Shown here: in pieces, positions 41,487 to 49,537 of the stretch
Layout of the letters: every line of letters begins with the position of its first letter
Position numbering within the stretch: position 1 is the first letter of the stretch
Origin: Oceanisphaera arctica
GTDB taxonomy: Bacteria > Pseudomonadota > Gammaproteobacteria > Enterobacterales > Aeromonadaceae
DNA length: 64,000 bases
Reading direction: 5' to 3'
NCBI RefSeq assembly: GCF_002936955.1
Contig: NZ_MPZM01000015.1
Location: 1 to 64,000 of the forward strand
The notes under the pieces: generated by a model
What the model was told of the DNA's origin: nothing
Database searches by the model: none
The model's input: only the letters and a program-made list of their open reading frames with translations
Made by a program: the position numbers and the translations under genes

Positions 41487-41981
41487 TCAAGTGCGAGAAG
41501 AGGCCAGCAGGGCCAGACAATCCTGCAGCGCCGCCGCTATGGTTTGTCGGCGCACGGCCAGGCGGTCACCCTCGAGCTGCAGCAGGCGGCAATGGGTTTT
41601 ATCTTCCGCCGCCAGGTAACAGGCCAGCCAGACGGTGCCGACCGGTTTTTCCGGGCTGCCACCGCCAGGGCCTGCGATACCGCTGACCGCTACCCCGAGC
41701 GAGTCGCCGGCGGCGGCACAAGCTCCCCTGGCCATGGCGATCACCACCGCCTCGCTGACTGCACCATCGCGCTCGATAATAGCCGGCTCGACGCCCAGCA
41801 TCTCGCTCTTGGCCGCATTGGAGTAGGTTACAAAGCCCCGCTCGAACCAGGCCGAACTGCCGGCAATATCGGTGATGGTACAGGCAATGCCGCCCCCGGT
41901 ACAGGATTCGGCCGTGGTCACCGTCAGCCCTCGACTCAGTAATACTTCACCCAGTTGTTGTGCCAGTGTAGCCAGATTCAA
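41487..41981 (-). CDS. pncC: nicotinamide-nucleotide amidase (CinA C-terminal family)
   Basis: 164 residues, stand-alone CinA C-terminal domain (E. coli YgaD/PncC 165). TTAESCTGGGIACTITDIAGSSAWFERGFVTYSNAAK is the signature block. It hydrolyses NMN to nicotinate mononucleotide in NAD recycling. The gene ends at the recA LexA box; the pncC-recA-recX order is conserved in gammaproteobacteria. Confidence 0.95.
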   Translation of the reverse strand: MNLATLAQQLGEVLLSRGLTVTTAESCTGGGIACTITDIAGSSAWFERGFVTYSNAAKSEMLGVEPAIIERDGAVSEAVVIAMARGACAAAGDSLGVAVSGIAGPGGGSPEKPVGTVWLACYLAAEDKTHCRLLQLEGDRLAVRRQTIAAALQDCLALLASSRT

Positions 41982-42080
41982 AGCGCCCTCCCCGGTTCCA
42001 TCTATTGCCGAAAACAGACGGTTATTATGCCGATCCGGGTCGGCATCGCCAACGGCTATCGGCGCCCTGTCAGTGAACCT

Positions 42081-42815
42081 TTATCCGTTCAGGCCGCCGG
42101 TTACCCCCTGCCACAACACCACCAGCGCCGACAGGGCGGAAATCAGCAGTATTGCCGGCCGGGCACTGTCTTTCTGAAAGACCTTTTCAAGCCGCCGTGA
42201 TAGCCAGAATCCCAGCAGCACGCCGGGAATCATCTTCAGGATCAGCGAGGGAGCAAGCAGGTCAAGACCGCCATTGAGCAACAACATCAATACCGACAGT
42301 GGCGTCCCTATCAGGAAAAAAGCGGCAATCTCGTTGCGGGTCGTTAATCGTGACTCATGTTGATAGAGCAAGGCCATGGGCGGCCCTCCGACCGAGGTCG
42401 CGGTGCCCAGCACGCCGGAAAAAAATCCCGCCACCGTCAGGCTGACCGGGGTCAGCGCCAGCCCATAGCGACGCAGGCTCAACCACACCGCCAACAACAG
42501 GGCTGTGCCAAAAAACAGGCTCAGTTGCCAGGGCGCTATGCTCACCAGCAAGAGGGCGCCGCACCAGGAGCCGGGCAGCCGCGCCACTATGGCGGGCAGT
42601 ACACGCCGCCAGTTCAGCGAGTGCCGCTGTTTGAGTACCACCACGATAGACAGCATCCAGCCCAGCACCAATACGGGGCCCGGCACATAGGCGGGATCGA
42701 TCAGATACAGCAGGGGCGCGGCCAGCAGGCCAAAGCCGATGCCTACCCAGGCCTGCACCACAATACCGCCGGTCACGATCAGCAGCGCCAGCAGATCATC
42801 GGGAGAATACAGCAT
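42081..42815 (-). CDS. TSUP family membrane exporter (TauE/SafE type)
   Basis: 244 residues with about eight hydrophobic helices. Typical TSUP glycine/proline motifs occur in both halves: GFGLLAAPLLYLIDPAYVPGPVLVLG and GFFSGVLGTATSVGGPPMALLYQ. The family moves sulfite, sulfonates or related anions out of the cell. No sulfur-metabolism gene is adjacent, so the substrate is open. Confidence 0.85.
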   Translation of the reverse strand: MLYSPDDLLALLIVTGGIVVQAWVGIGFGLLAAPLLYLIDPAYVPGPVLVLGWMLSIVVVLKQRHSLNWRRVLPAIVARLPGSWCGALLLVSIAPWQLSLFFGTALLLAVWLSLRRYGLALTPVSLTVAGFFSGVLGTATSVGGPPMALLYQHESRLTTRNEIAAFFLIGTPLSVLMLLLNGGLDLLAPSLILKMIPGVLLGFWLSRRLEKVFQKDSARPAILLISALSALVVLWQGVTGGLNG

Positions 42816-43088
42816 GCCGTTATCCTGCGTAAAAAGCGGCTATTCTAGCACGCAATAATGGCACCAAGCCGAAGACATGGCTCACTGCCAGAAAGACGGT
42901 CACAGGCGGCGCCGAAATTTGCATATTGCACGAATGTAGTAGCTGCTTCAGCTGCTAAATCCGGCAACGCCGGATCTGATGCACAGGTCAGCCCCGAGCC
43001 ATCGAAGAAACCAAACCGAGATCCTGACCTCCGTCAGGATGACGGCAAAGGGCAAGTTCCTGTGCCGTATCAACGGATGACTTAAACG
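42816..43088. other. intergenic region with small inverted repeats
   Basis: No credible gene. It holds CCGGC-AAC-GCCGG (42961-42973), a perfect hairpin ATCCTGAC-CTCC-GTCAGGAT (43021-43040), and AGCTGC-TTCA-GCTGCT near 42950. These may be scraps of older repeats; none matches the five-copy mobile element. Confidence 0.55.
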
Positions 43089-43130
43089 AAAAAGGCACCA
43101 ATCTATTCTATAAAGAAAGGTGCCTGTTTT
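43089..43130 (-). terminator. intrinsic terminator of the DUF3726-like operon
   Basis: AAAGGCACC (43091-43099) / GGTGCCT (43119-43125) with a 19-nt AT-rich loop, followed on the minus strand by TTTTTCG. It is about 43 bases after the stop at 43173, with four GCTGAGT units (43134-43161) in between. Confidence 0.82.
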
Positions 43131-43133
43131 TAA

Positions 43134-43161
43134 GCTGAGTGCTGAGTGCTGAGTGCTGAGT
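43134..43161. repeat. 7-bp tandem repeat (4 copies)
   Basis: GCTGAGT four times in a row, between the terminator and the stop of the DUF3726-like gene. Similar short direct repeats (GTGAAGAGTGAAG; TTACGCCTTACGCCTTAC) flank the 3' ends near 19220 and 19345. Confidence 0.9.
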
Positions 43162-43172
43162 GCCTGGTATTG

Positions 43173-43922
43173 TTACCTGCTGCCGGCTCCCTGGCGGGAA
43201 CGATCGCTGTTTTCCACCAGAATACCGGCACCGAGACGGTTGATCTCGGCCCACAGCGCCTCGTCAATCTCGATGCCGTTGTCGATGATATATTCCTTGT
43301 TCTCGGCCAGATCCTCGGGGCTCATGTAGCGGGCGTTGCGGTTGCCCTTGGAGCGCTGCAGCGATCCGGCCAGATCCACTCGCGAGCTGCAGACGATGGT
43401 CAGCGCCTGGTGTTCATCCGGGCTGGACACCAGGTTGGTGGCCGCCTCGCTGAAGCTGGGGTAACGCTCCCCCGCCTTGATGGCCGCCGCATACTCTTTG
43501 ACCGTCTTGCTGCCATTCTGCCAGTAGGCGGTTACGCTGATACCGCGCCGGCCACAGTCGGTCATGGCCTTGAGTGCAAACATGCGATTATGGCAGTTAT
43601 GCACGGTAATGGTGGCGATGCCGCTTTCCAGCGCCTTGGCGTGGGCCAGATCGACCGAAGAGGCGATGCAGTTCAGCGCACTGCGGCCGTTGCTGTCGAT
43701 AATGGCCGAGGTGCTGTCTTCATAGACCACAGTGCTCAGCGGTTTGTCGGCATCCAGGCCGATATAGGGCAGTGCCCGCTTCAGCTCTTCCAGCCCGTTG
43801 AGGCCGTGTTTTTCCAGCCATAACACCATGTTGGCGGCATCTTCGTAATTGCCCACGAAGTAACCGGAGGCTTCAAAACAGCGACGCAGGGCCGCCTTCA
43901 GCTCATTCATCGAGACCTGCAT
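43173..43922 (-). CDS. DUF3726-like protein of unknown function
   Basis: 249 residues. The start VSMNELKAALRRCFEASGY and the C-terminal VENSDRSRQGAG resemble DUF3726 proteins. The middle (SALNCIASSVDLAHAKALESGIATITVHNCHNR) looks like the malate/L-lactate dehydrogenase-2 family (COG2055), where the equivalent histidine is in the nucleotide/substrate site, so it may be a distant oxidoreductase or a non-catalytic relative. Its ATG overlaps the stop of the 573-residue gene, so the two are coupled. Nearby LysR, aldehyde dehydrogenase and transporter genes suggest a catabolic role. The family call is from memory of its pattern. Confidence 0.6.
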   Translation of the reverse strand: MQVSMNELKAALRRCFEASGYFVGNYEDAANMVLWLEKHGLNGLEELKRALPYIGLDADKPLSTVVYEDSTSAIIDSNGRSALNCIASSVDLAHAKALESGIATITVHNCHNRMFALKAMTDCGRRGISVTAYWQNGSKTVKEYAAAIKAGERYPSFSEAATNLVSSPDEHQALTIVCSSRVDLAGSLQRSKGNRNARYMSPEDLAENKEYIIDNGIEIDEALWAEINRLGAGILVENSDRSRQGAGSR

Positions 43923-45643
43923 CAGATTTCTCCTTGCGATACGGGCGCCAGGGGCATAAACCAGTCGTCGTTATAGATGTTGCCGATGTCTTCCAGCAAG
44001 GGCGCGCCCTGATACATGGTATTGCGTACCCACAGCTTGGAGCGCGGATCGAACTTGCTGACCCCGAAGAATGACAGCTTGCAGCGCAGCAGGTGCATGG
44101 GCAGTATGTCCCGCGCCAGCAGGTTGGCCTGAATATCACCGTACACGCATCGGTCCATGCTCTGGATGCGGCGCACTATGCCGCGCAGCTTAGGCCGGGC
44201 CACCATGAAGCGGGCCGTGGTGTGTTCGGGATATTCCTTAATGTACTGGCACAGCTGCTCGTAACACTTGTACACCGCGTAGCCCACGCCCAGCGCCATC
44301 TGTTTTTCCTTACCACTGTCGAGGGCACTTTCACCCAGCCGAGGCTCCATTTTTTCTTCCGAGCGATACCAGAAAATATCCCGGGCTCCCGCCTTGCTGA
44401 AGTCGATTTTCAGCGTCCAGTCGTAGCGCCGCTCGATCACCTCTTTCAGCTTCTGCAGCGGCATCAGCGGATCCAGATCGAGAAACTCTTCCACGCAATA
44501 GTAGTCATCGAGCCCGTCCACCAGTTGCGGGTACAGCTCCAGCAACACAGAAATCAGCAGCTCCTGCCCTTGCAGCGAGCAATGTTGCTCGCTCCAGGCC
44601 AGCAGTTCATTCCAGTTGCTCAGAGACCGACTGGCCTCTTGCTGCAAGGCCACCAGATCCTCGATCACCCTTTTGTTATTCTCGGTCTGCCAGGGATCTT
44701 CGGTCAGGGTTTCAGCCATGTGCCGGGCACAGCGGGCCAGCAGGGTATCGAACTGACGGCGCACCGGCTCGTCGATATGCCCCAGGCTACGCACCAGCGC
44801 CAGCGCCAGCTCGCGCAGCTCCACCCACCGGTTGATCAGCATGGGGTGGTTGATCAGATAAGGCGCCATGCCGAGACCGGTGGAGTTACCGATGCCGAAG
44901 TAACGTTTTATGTCCGGCTGCATGGGATTGTATTGCTGCGGATTGCGGCTTTGGGCGATATGCTCCACCTGCAGCAGACTGAAGTTTCTCAGCATGAAAC
45001 AGGCAAACATCTCGGCGGCAAAGGGACGGGCAAAGTCCGGATAGCGGCTGCTGACCTTGTCCCAGTCGGCCATGCCCAACTTGCCGCTGCCATAGACGGC
45101 GGTGGTGCGATAGAGATAACCGACTTTGGCTATTTTGGCCACATCGGGCTGCTCGCCTTTAGCCAGCTGATCGACCACATAATCGAAGTTGCGGGCGCTG
45201 CGATTGGCACGAGACAACACGAACACCCGCGAGTCCACCCGACCCGCCTCCTGCAGGGGTACATTCTGGCGCAAAAACGCCAGATAATCGTCTTCGACCC
45301 GGCCTTCCACCAGCGCCATGGTCAGATCCCATTTGCTGGCGATCACCCTGTCGTTACGCTCATCCGGGCTCAGGTAATCGGAAAAAATGACGAAGCTGAA
45401 CAGACCCTGGGGGGTGTTGATTTCATAAATAACGGTGCCGTAACCGTCGGCACACAAGTCCAGACGGGCGGTATCGATCTGCCAGCGTTCCAGCATGATG
45501 CGACGCACCAGTATACGCATGAAACTCAGTCGACTCTGGTGCATAGCGCCCAGCCGTTCCAGATCCATCACCTGATCAACGGGTCGCAGCGGCAGTGCAT
45601 TCGGACCCCGCAGGGAGGCTTTGATCGCAGCTAACCTCATCAT
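43922..45643 (-). CDS. conserved protein of unknown function, 573 residues
   Basis: I do not recognise this family. The sequence is soluble-looking with no signal peptide, balanced charge and many aromatic residues. Visible features: a region near 60-95 with CADGYGTVIYEINTPQGLFSFVIFSD that could be a small beta sheet; NPQQYNPMQPDIKRYFGIGNSTGLGMAP near 240-265, conserved-looking and glycine-rich; and scattered cysteines (LQGQEL, YYCVEEFLD, DRCVYGD) without a clear cluster pattern. It is the first gene of a two-gene operon with the DUF3726-like protein, stop and start overlapping. A start at the second codon is equally possible. A palindrome TATCAATTGATA lies upstream at 45828. Confidence 0.75.
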   Translation of the reverse strand: MMRLAAIKASLRGPNALPLRPVDQVMDLERLGAMHQSRLSFMRILVRRIMLERWQIDTARLDLCADGYGTVIYEINTPQGLFSFVIFSDYLSPDERNDRVIASKWDLTMALVEGRVEDDYLAFLRQNVPLQEAGRVDSRVFVLSRANRSARNFDYVVDQLAKGEQPDVAKIAKVGYLYRTTAVYGSGKLGMADWDKVSSRYPDFARPFAAEMFACFMLRNFSLLQVEHIAQSRNPQQYNPMQPDIKRYFGIGNSTGLGMAPYLINHPMLINRWVELRELALALVRSLGHIDEPVRRQFDTLLARCARHMAETLTEDPWQTENNKRVIEDLVALQQEASRSLSNWNELLAWSEQHCSLQGQELLISVLLELYPQLVDGLDDYYCVEEFLDLDPLMPLQKLKEVIERRYDWTLKIDFSKAGARDIFWYRSEEKMEPRLGESALDSGKEKQMALGVGYAVYKCYEQLCQYIKEYPEHTTARFMVARPKLRGIVRRIQSMDRCVYGDIQANLLARDILPMHLLRCKLSFFGVSKFDPRSKLWVRNTMYQGAPLLEDIGNIYNDDWFMPLAPVSQGEI

Positions 45644-45962
45644 GTTTCTACCCTCGATTATTGCTACATGTCCTTATTGCGCCATTCATCGGACACGCAG
45701 CCCGACACGACACAGGGTTTGGAAGAGAAGACGGCATCGGATTTTTGTTTCGAATGATCGGCCTACTTCCTGCCTCATGGAGCGCATCATCGGACAAAGC
45801 GATAAAACCAGACAAGTTAAATGGATATATCAATTGATAAGAAAAGTTTATCAAGGTGCTAACGGGGCGCATAAATCCTGATGATCATGTAAATAGCCGA
45901 CTGTTTTATCAGTGAAAATAATTAACAAAAATGAGAGGCTGGCTGGTTATGAAGATGCTCTC
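45644..45962. other. upstream region of the 573-residue gene
   Basis: Holds the promoter of the two-gene unit, although no clear -35/-10 is seen. The 12-bp palindrome TATCAATTGATA (45828-45839) and a nearby TTTATCAAGG share the TTATCAA core with the LysR/aldehyde dehydrogenase intergenic region. No credible ORF. Confidence 0.5.
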
Positions 45963-46021
45963 CTGCCGGGCGGGGAGCCCGGCAGGGCGGGGAGCCCGGC
46001 AGGGCGGGGAGCCCGGCAGGG
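45963..46021. repeat. terminator-like hairpin with triplicated 17-bp half
   Basis: CTGCCGGGC-GGGGA-GCCCGGCAG forms a perfect 9-bp hairpin; its loop plus 3' arm (GGGCGGGGAGCCCGGCA) is repeated three times without mismatch (45968-46018). It lies 10 bases beyond the LysR stop and probably ends that transcript, though no T tract follows. Confidence 0.85.
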
Positions 46022-46030
46022 ATTAGCGAT

Positions 46031-46921
46031 TCAGTCTGGTCGACTGGCCAGGATGAAATCGACCAGCGCCTGAGCCGGTGGGGTCAACGACTTGTTATTC
46101 AGCCGAATGATACCGATGCGCCGCGTGATCACCGGAGTGTGCAGGGGAATAAAGGTGAGTCGAGAGTTGTCTTTTGGAAAGGCATACCAGGGTAGCGTGG
46201 TCACGCCAAAGCCCGCCTCCAACATGGCAACCAACGAGATCATGTTGGAAATATAGTATTGAGAGTGGGCCAATAGCGACTCCGCCTCACTGCCCTCCAG
46301 CAAACGAGAAGTGCCATTACTGATTAATCGATATTGCTGCAACGCCTGCCAATGCAACTCGCTGTGGCTGGCCAATGGGTGGTCATGGGGACACACCACG
46401 CCTAATTTATCTTCCCACACCGGGGTAAAGTGCTTTTCACTCTGGTCATGCTCGTCGAACAGGCTGGCGATACCGAAATCTACCTGCTGGTTTTCCACCA
46501 TCTTCAGCACGGCGCCCGAGTTATCGTCGAACACACTGACGTACAGTTCACTATCGCCGATAAAGTTCATCAACAGCTCGGGTAGAAAGCGACTGGCGAT
46601 GGACGGCACCGAGGCCAGCCGCAAATGACCGGTCTTGTGCTCGGCCAGCAGCGTCATGTCTTCGGCAATGCGGTCATGATGGGCAATCAGCTCTTTGGCC
46701 CTGGGCAGAAAATGCTTGCCAAAAGGCGTCAGTTCGGTCTTGGCGGCTCGGCTGTTGCGTTTCTCGAACAGCGACTCGCCCAGCTTGTTTTCCAGATCGC
46801 GAATAGAAAGAGAGATGGCCGGCTGGGTCCGGTGTGCCTTTTCGGCAGCAACGTGAAAGCCTTTCAACTCGGCAACCCAGACGAAGTGACGCAGCTGTGT
46901 GATCTTGAACTCCGGCAACAA
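46031..46921 (-). CDS. LysR family transcriptional regulator
   Basis: 296 residues. N-terminal winged helix (ITQLRHFVWVAELKGFHVAAEKAHRTQPAISLSIRDLENKLGESLFEKR) and an LysR substrate domain from about residue 90. The start is a TTG at 46921 (a second TTG follows at once) with AAGGAAG 7 bases upstream and an in-frame stop just before it, so no ATG start exists. It is divergent from the aldehyde dehydrogenase and is the probable activator of the cluster. Confidence 0.9.
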   Translation of the reverse strand: MLPEFKITQLRHFVWVAELKGFHVAAEKAHRTQPAISLSIRDLENKLGESLFEKRNSRAAKTELTPFGKHFLPRAKELIAHHDRIAEDMTLLAEHKTGHLRLASVPSIASRFLPELLMNFIGDSELYVSVFDDNSGAVLKMVENQQVDFGIASLFDEHDQSEKHFTPVWEDKLGVVCPHDHPLASHSELHWQALQQYRLISNGTSRLLEGSEAESLLAHSQYYISNMISLVAMLEAGFGVTTLPWYAFPKDNSRLTFIPLHTPVITRRIGIIRLNNKSLTPPAQALVDFILASRPD

Positions 46922-46938
46922 GATAAGTCTTCCTTATC
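46922..46938. promoter_or_regulatory. LysR-type binding site in the divergent promoter
   Basis: GATAAG-TCTTC-CTTATC, a perfect 6-bp inverted repeat fitting the T-N11-A pattern of LysR regulators. It overlaps the regulator's own ribosome site, consistent with negative autoregulation. An AT-rich stretch with TTATCAATCAATA continues towards the aldehyde dehydrogenase. Confidence 0.7.
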
Positions 46939-47015
46939 AATCAATATTATTTATTAATTTTTATTATTAAATCACAGCTCCTATCATGAATCCAACTTGG
47001 TATAGGAGATCTATT

Positions 47016-48458
47016 ATGTCTGTTTCAGTATTTCACAACTACATTGCCGGTGAGTGGGTTGAAGGTTCAAGCTCAATTGCCAACGTCAGCCCTTCCGACC
47101 TCAGCGATGTAATAGGTCACTACGCCCAGGCCGATGCCGCCCAGACCAAAGCCGCCATCGCCGCCGCCGTTAACGGCCAGCTGGAATGGCAGAAAAGCGG
47201 TCTGGAACAGCGCTACGCCGTGCTGATGGCCATCGGTGACGAACTCATCGCCCGCAAAGACGAATTGGGCCGGATCCTCGCCCGTGAAGAAGGCAAGACC
47301 CTGGCCGAAGGCGCCGGTGAAGTCTACCGTTCCGGTCAGTTCTTCCACTACTACGCCGCCGAAGTGCTGCGCCAGATGGGCGAAACCGCCGATTCCGTGC
47401 GCCCCGGCGTCGAAATCGAAACCCGCCGCGAGCCCGTCGGTGTGGTCGGCATCATCACTCCCTGGAACTTCCCGACCGCTACCGGCGCCTGGAAAATTGC
47501 CCCGGCCCTGGCCTTCGGCAATGCCGTGGTGTGGAAGCCGGCCAATCAGGTGCCCGCCTCTGCCTGGGCGCTGACCGAGATCATCTCGCGCCAGAACCTG
47601 CCTGCCGGTACCTTCAACCTGGTCATGGGACCCGGTGCAGAGGTCGGTGATGTGCTGATCAACTCCCGCGATATCAATGCCCTGACCTTTACCGGCTCGC
47701 TGGAAACCGGTCGCAAGGTTGCCGCGGCCACCGCTGTCAATCTGGTCAAGTGCCAGCTGGAAATGGGCAGCAAGAACGCCCTGGTGGTGCTGGATGATGC
47801 GGATCTGGACAACGCGGTCGAGTGTGCAGTGGGCGGCGCCTACGGCGGCACCGGTCAAAAGTGTACTGCATCTTCCCGCCTGATCGTCACCGAAGGCATT
47901 CACGACCGCTTCGTCGCCGCCGTAATCGAACGCATGAAGAAGCTGGTAGTCGGTAACCCGCTGAAGGAAGGCGTGCACATCGGTGCCGTGGCCGATGCCC
48001 GCCAGATGGAGTCCAACCTGAAATACCTGGAACTGGCCAAGAGCGAAGGCGGCAAGCTGGTCTATGGCGGTGAAGTAATCACCGAAGACACCGAAGGCTA
48101 CTACATGCAGCCGGCGCTGTTCACCGACACCACCAACGACATGACCATCAACCGGGAAGAAGCCTTCGCACCCATCGCCTGCGTCATCAAGGTGAAGGAT
48201 TACGCCGAAGCACTGGCGACCCTGAACGACACCAACTTCGGCCTGACCGGCGGCATCTGCACCGAGTCGCTGAAATACGCCACCGACTTCAAACGCAACG
48301 CCAAGACCGGCTGTGTCATGGTCAACCTGCCGACGGCCGGTACCGATTACCATGTGCCGTTCGGCGGTCGTAAAGATTCCAGCTTCGGCCCTCGTGAACA
48401 GGGTACCTACGCCAAGGAATTCTACACCATCGTGAAAACCACCTACATCCGCGCGTAA
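47016..48458 (+). CDS. NAD(P)-dependent aldehyde dehydrogenase
   Basis: 480 residues from the ATG at 47016 (TAGGAG 7 bases upstream); the earlier ATG at 46986 lacks a ribosome site. PWNFP (N151), catalytic C283 in GQKCTASSR and general base E249 in LEMGSKN are present. It resembles 2-ketoglutarate semialdehyde dehydrogenases, but the family is broad. First gene of a plus-strand set (M19-like, BCCT, RidA) divergent from LysR; it probably oxidises the aldehyde released from the imported compound. Confidence 0.9.
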   Translation: MSVSVFHNYIAGEWVEGSSSIANVSPSDLSDVIGHYAQADAAQTKAAIAAAVNGQLEWQKSGLEQRYAVLMAIGDELIARKDELGRILAREEGKTLAEGAGEVYRSGQFFHYYAAEVLRQMGETADSVRPGVEIETRREPVGVVGIITPWNFPTATGAWKIAPALAFGNAVVWKPANQVPASAWALTEIISRQNLPAGTFNLVMGPGAEVGDVLINSRDINALTFTGSLETGRKVAAATAVNLVKCQLEMGSKNALVVLDDADLDNAVECAVGGAYGGTGQKCTASSRLIVTEGIHDRFVAAVIERMKKLVVGNPLKEGVHIGAVADARQMESNLKYLELAKSEGGKLVYGGEVITEDTEGYYMQPALFTDTTNDMTINREEAFAPIACVIKVKDYAEALATLNDTNFGLTGGICTESLKYATDFKRNAKTGCVMVNLPTAGTDYHVPFGGRKDSSFGPREQGTYAKEFYTIVKTTYIRA

Positions 48459-48471
48459 CGGGGACGGGGCC

Positions 48472-49482
48472 ATGAGCAGAGAATTGCATAACGACATGAT
48501 AGTGATCGACGGTCTCCAGTATTCCAACTGGAACCGTGAGATTTTCGAACAGCTGCACGAAGGCGGGGTCACCATGGTGCACGCCACCATCGTCTACCAC
48601 GAACAGATTCGCGAAACCCTGATGCGCGTTGCCGAGTGGAATCGTCAGTTCGAGCAGCACGGCGATCTCATCATGCCGGTACGCAGCGCCGCCGATATTC
48701 GGCGTGCCAAGGCCGAAGGCAAGGTCGGTGTCATGTTCGGGGCGCAGAACTGCTCCCCTATCGAAGATGATATCGGCATGGTCGAGGTGATGCGTGATCT
48801 GAACCTGATGATCATGCAGCTGACCTATAATAACCAGAGCCTGCTGGCCTGCGGCTGCTACGAAGCGGTCGACAGCGGGGTAACCCGCTTCGGTCGTCAG
48901 GTGATCAAGGAAATGAACCGGGTCGGCATGGTGGTGGACATGAGCCACAGCGCCGAGCGCAGCACCCTGGAGGCGATCGAAATCTCCGAGCGTCCCATAG
49001 TGATCTCTCACGCCAACCCTCTGAGCTTTCACGACGCCAAGCGCAACAAGTCGGATGCGGTGCTGAAGGCACTGGCCGAGTCCGGCGGTCTGCTGGGTTT
49101 CAGTGCCTATCCCTTCCACCTGAAGAACGGCCCCGACTGTACCCTGGAAGAGTACTGCGACATGATTGCCGACACCGCCGAGCTGATGGGCGTTGACCGG
49201 CTGGGCATTGGCACCGACCTGTGTCAGAACCAGCCGCTGTCGGTGCTGGAATGGATGCGCAACGGTCGCTGGTCCAAGGCCATGGATTACGGTGAGGGCT
49301 CCAGCTCCAATGCCGACTGGCCGCGCCCGCTGTCCTGGTTCCGCGACAGCCGCGACTTCCCCAACCTGACCCAGGGTCTGCTTGCCCGGGGCTTCAGCCA
49401 GGAAGACGTGGCCAAAATCATGGGCCTGAACTGGCTCAACTTCCTGGATGATGGCCTGCAGCCGCAGGCCATCGCTCGATAA
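48472..49482 (+). CDS. M19 (membrane dipeptidase-like) amidohydrolase with altered metal site
   Basis: 336 residues of the M19/renal dipeptidase family, 13 bases after the aldehyde dehydrogenase. H159 (DMSHSAE), H180 (ISHANP) and D249 (GIGTDL) of the metal site are kept. The N-terminal HxD pair is replaced (DGLQYSNWN: L15, Y17 where family members have H and D), and the bridging glutamate appears as Q92. It resembles the M19 homologue encoded with the dimethylglycine demethylase genes of Pseudomonas. A true dipeptidase role is therefore doubtful; action on a small amine compound is more likely. Confidence 0.85.
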   Translation: MSRELHNDMIVIDGLQYSNWNREIFEQLHEGGVTMVHATIVYHEQIRETLMRVAEWNRQFEQHGDLIMPVRSAADIRRAKAEGKVGVMFGAQNCSPIEDDIGMVEVMRDLNLMIMQLTYNNQSLLACGCYEAVDSGVTRFGRQVIKEMNRVGMVVDMSHSAERSTLEAIEISERPIVISHANPLSFHDAKRNKSDAVLKALAESGGLLGFSAYPFHLKNGPDCTLEEYCDMIADTAELMGVDRLGIGTDLCQNQPLSVLEWMRNGRWSKAMDYGEGSSSNADWPRPLSWFRDSRDFPNLTQGLLARGFSQEDVAKIMGLNWLNFLDDGLQPQAIAR

Positions 49483-49537
49483 GGATGACGGGGGAGCCAT
49501 GGCTCCCCCGTTCAGATGTTCCATAATGGAGGCGAAC

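Noticed and set aside
45621-45881. 86-residue frame upstream of the 573-residue gene
   Set aside because: Arg/Thr-rich composition, no ribosome site, overlaps the promoter region.
45955-46021. Possible CRISPR or origin iterons
   Set aside because: Three adjacent 17-bp units have no spacers and form part of one hairpin; no cas or rep gene is near.
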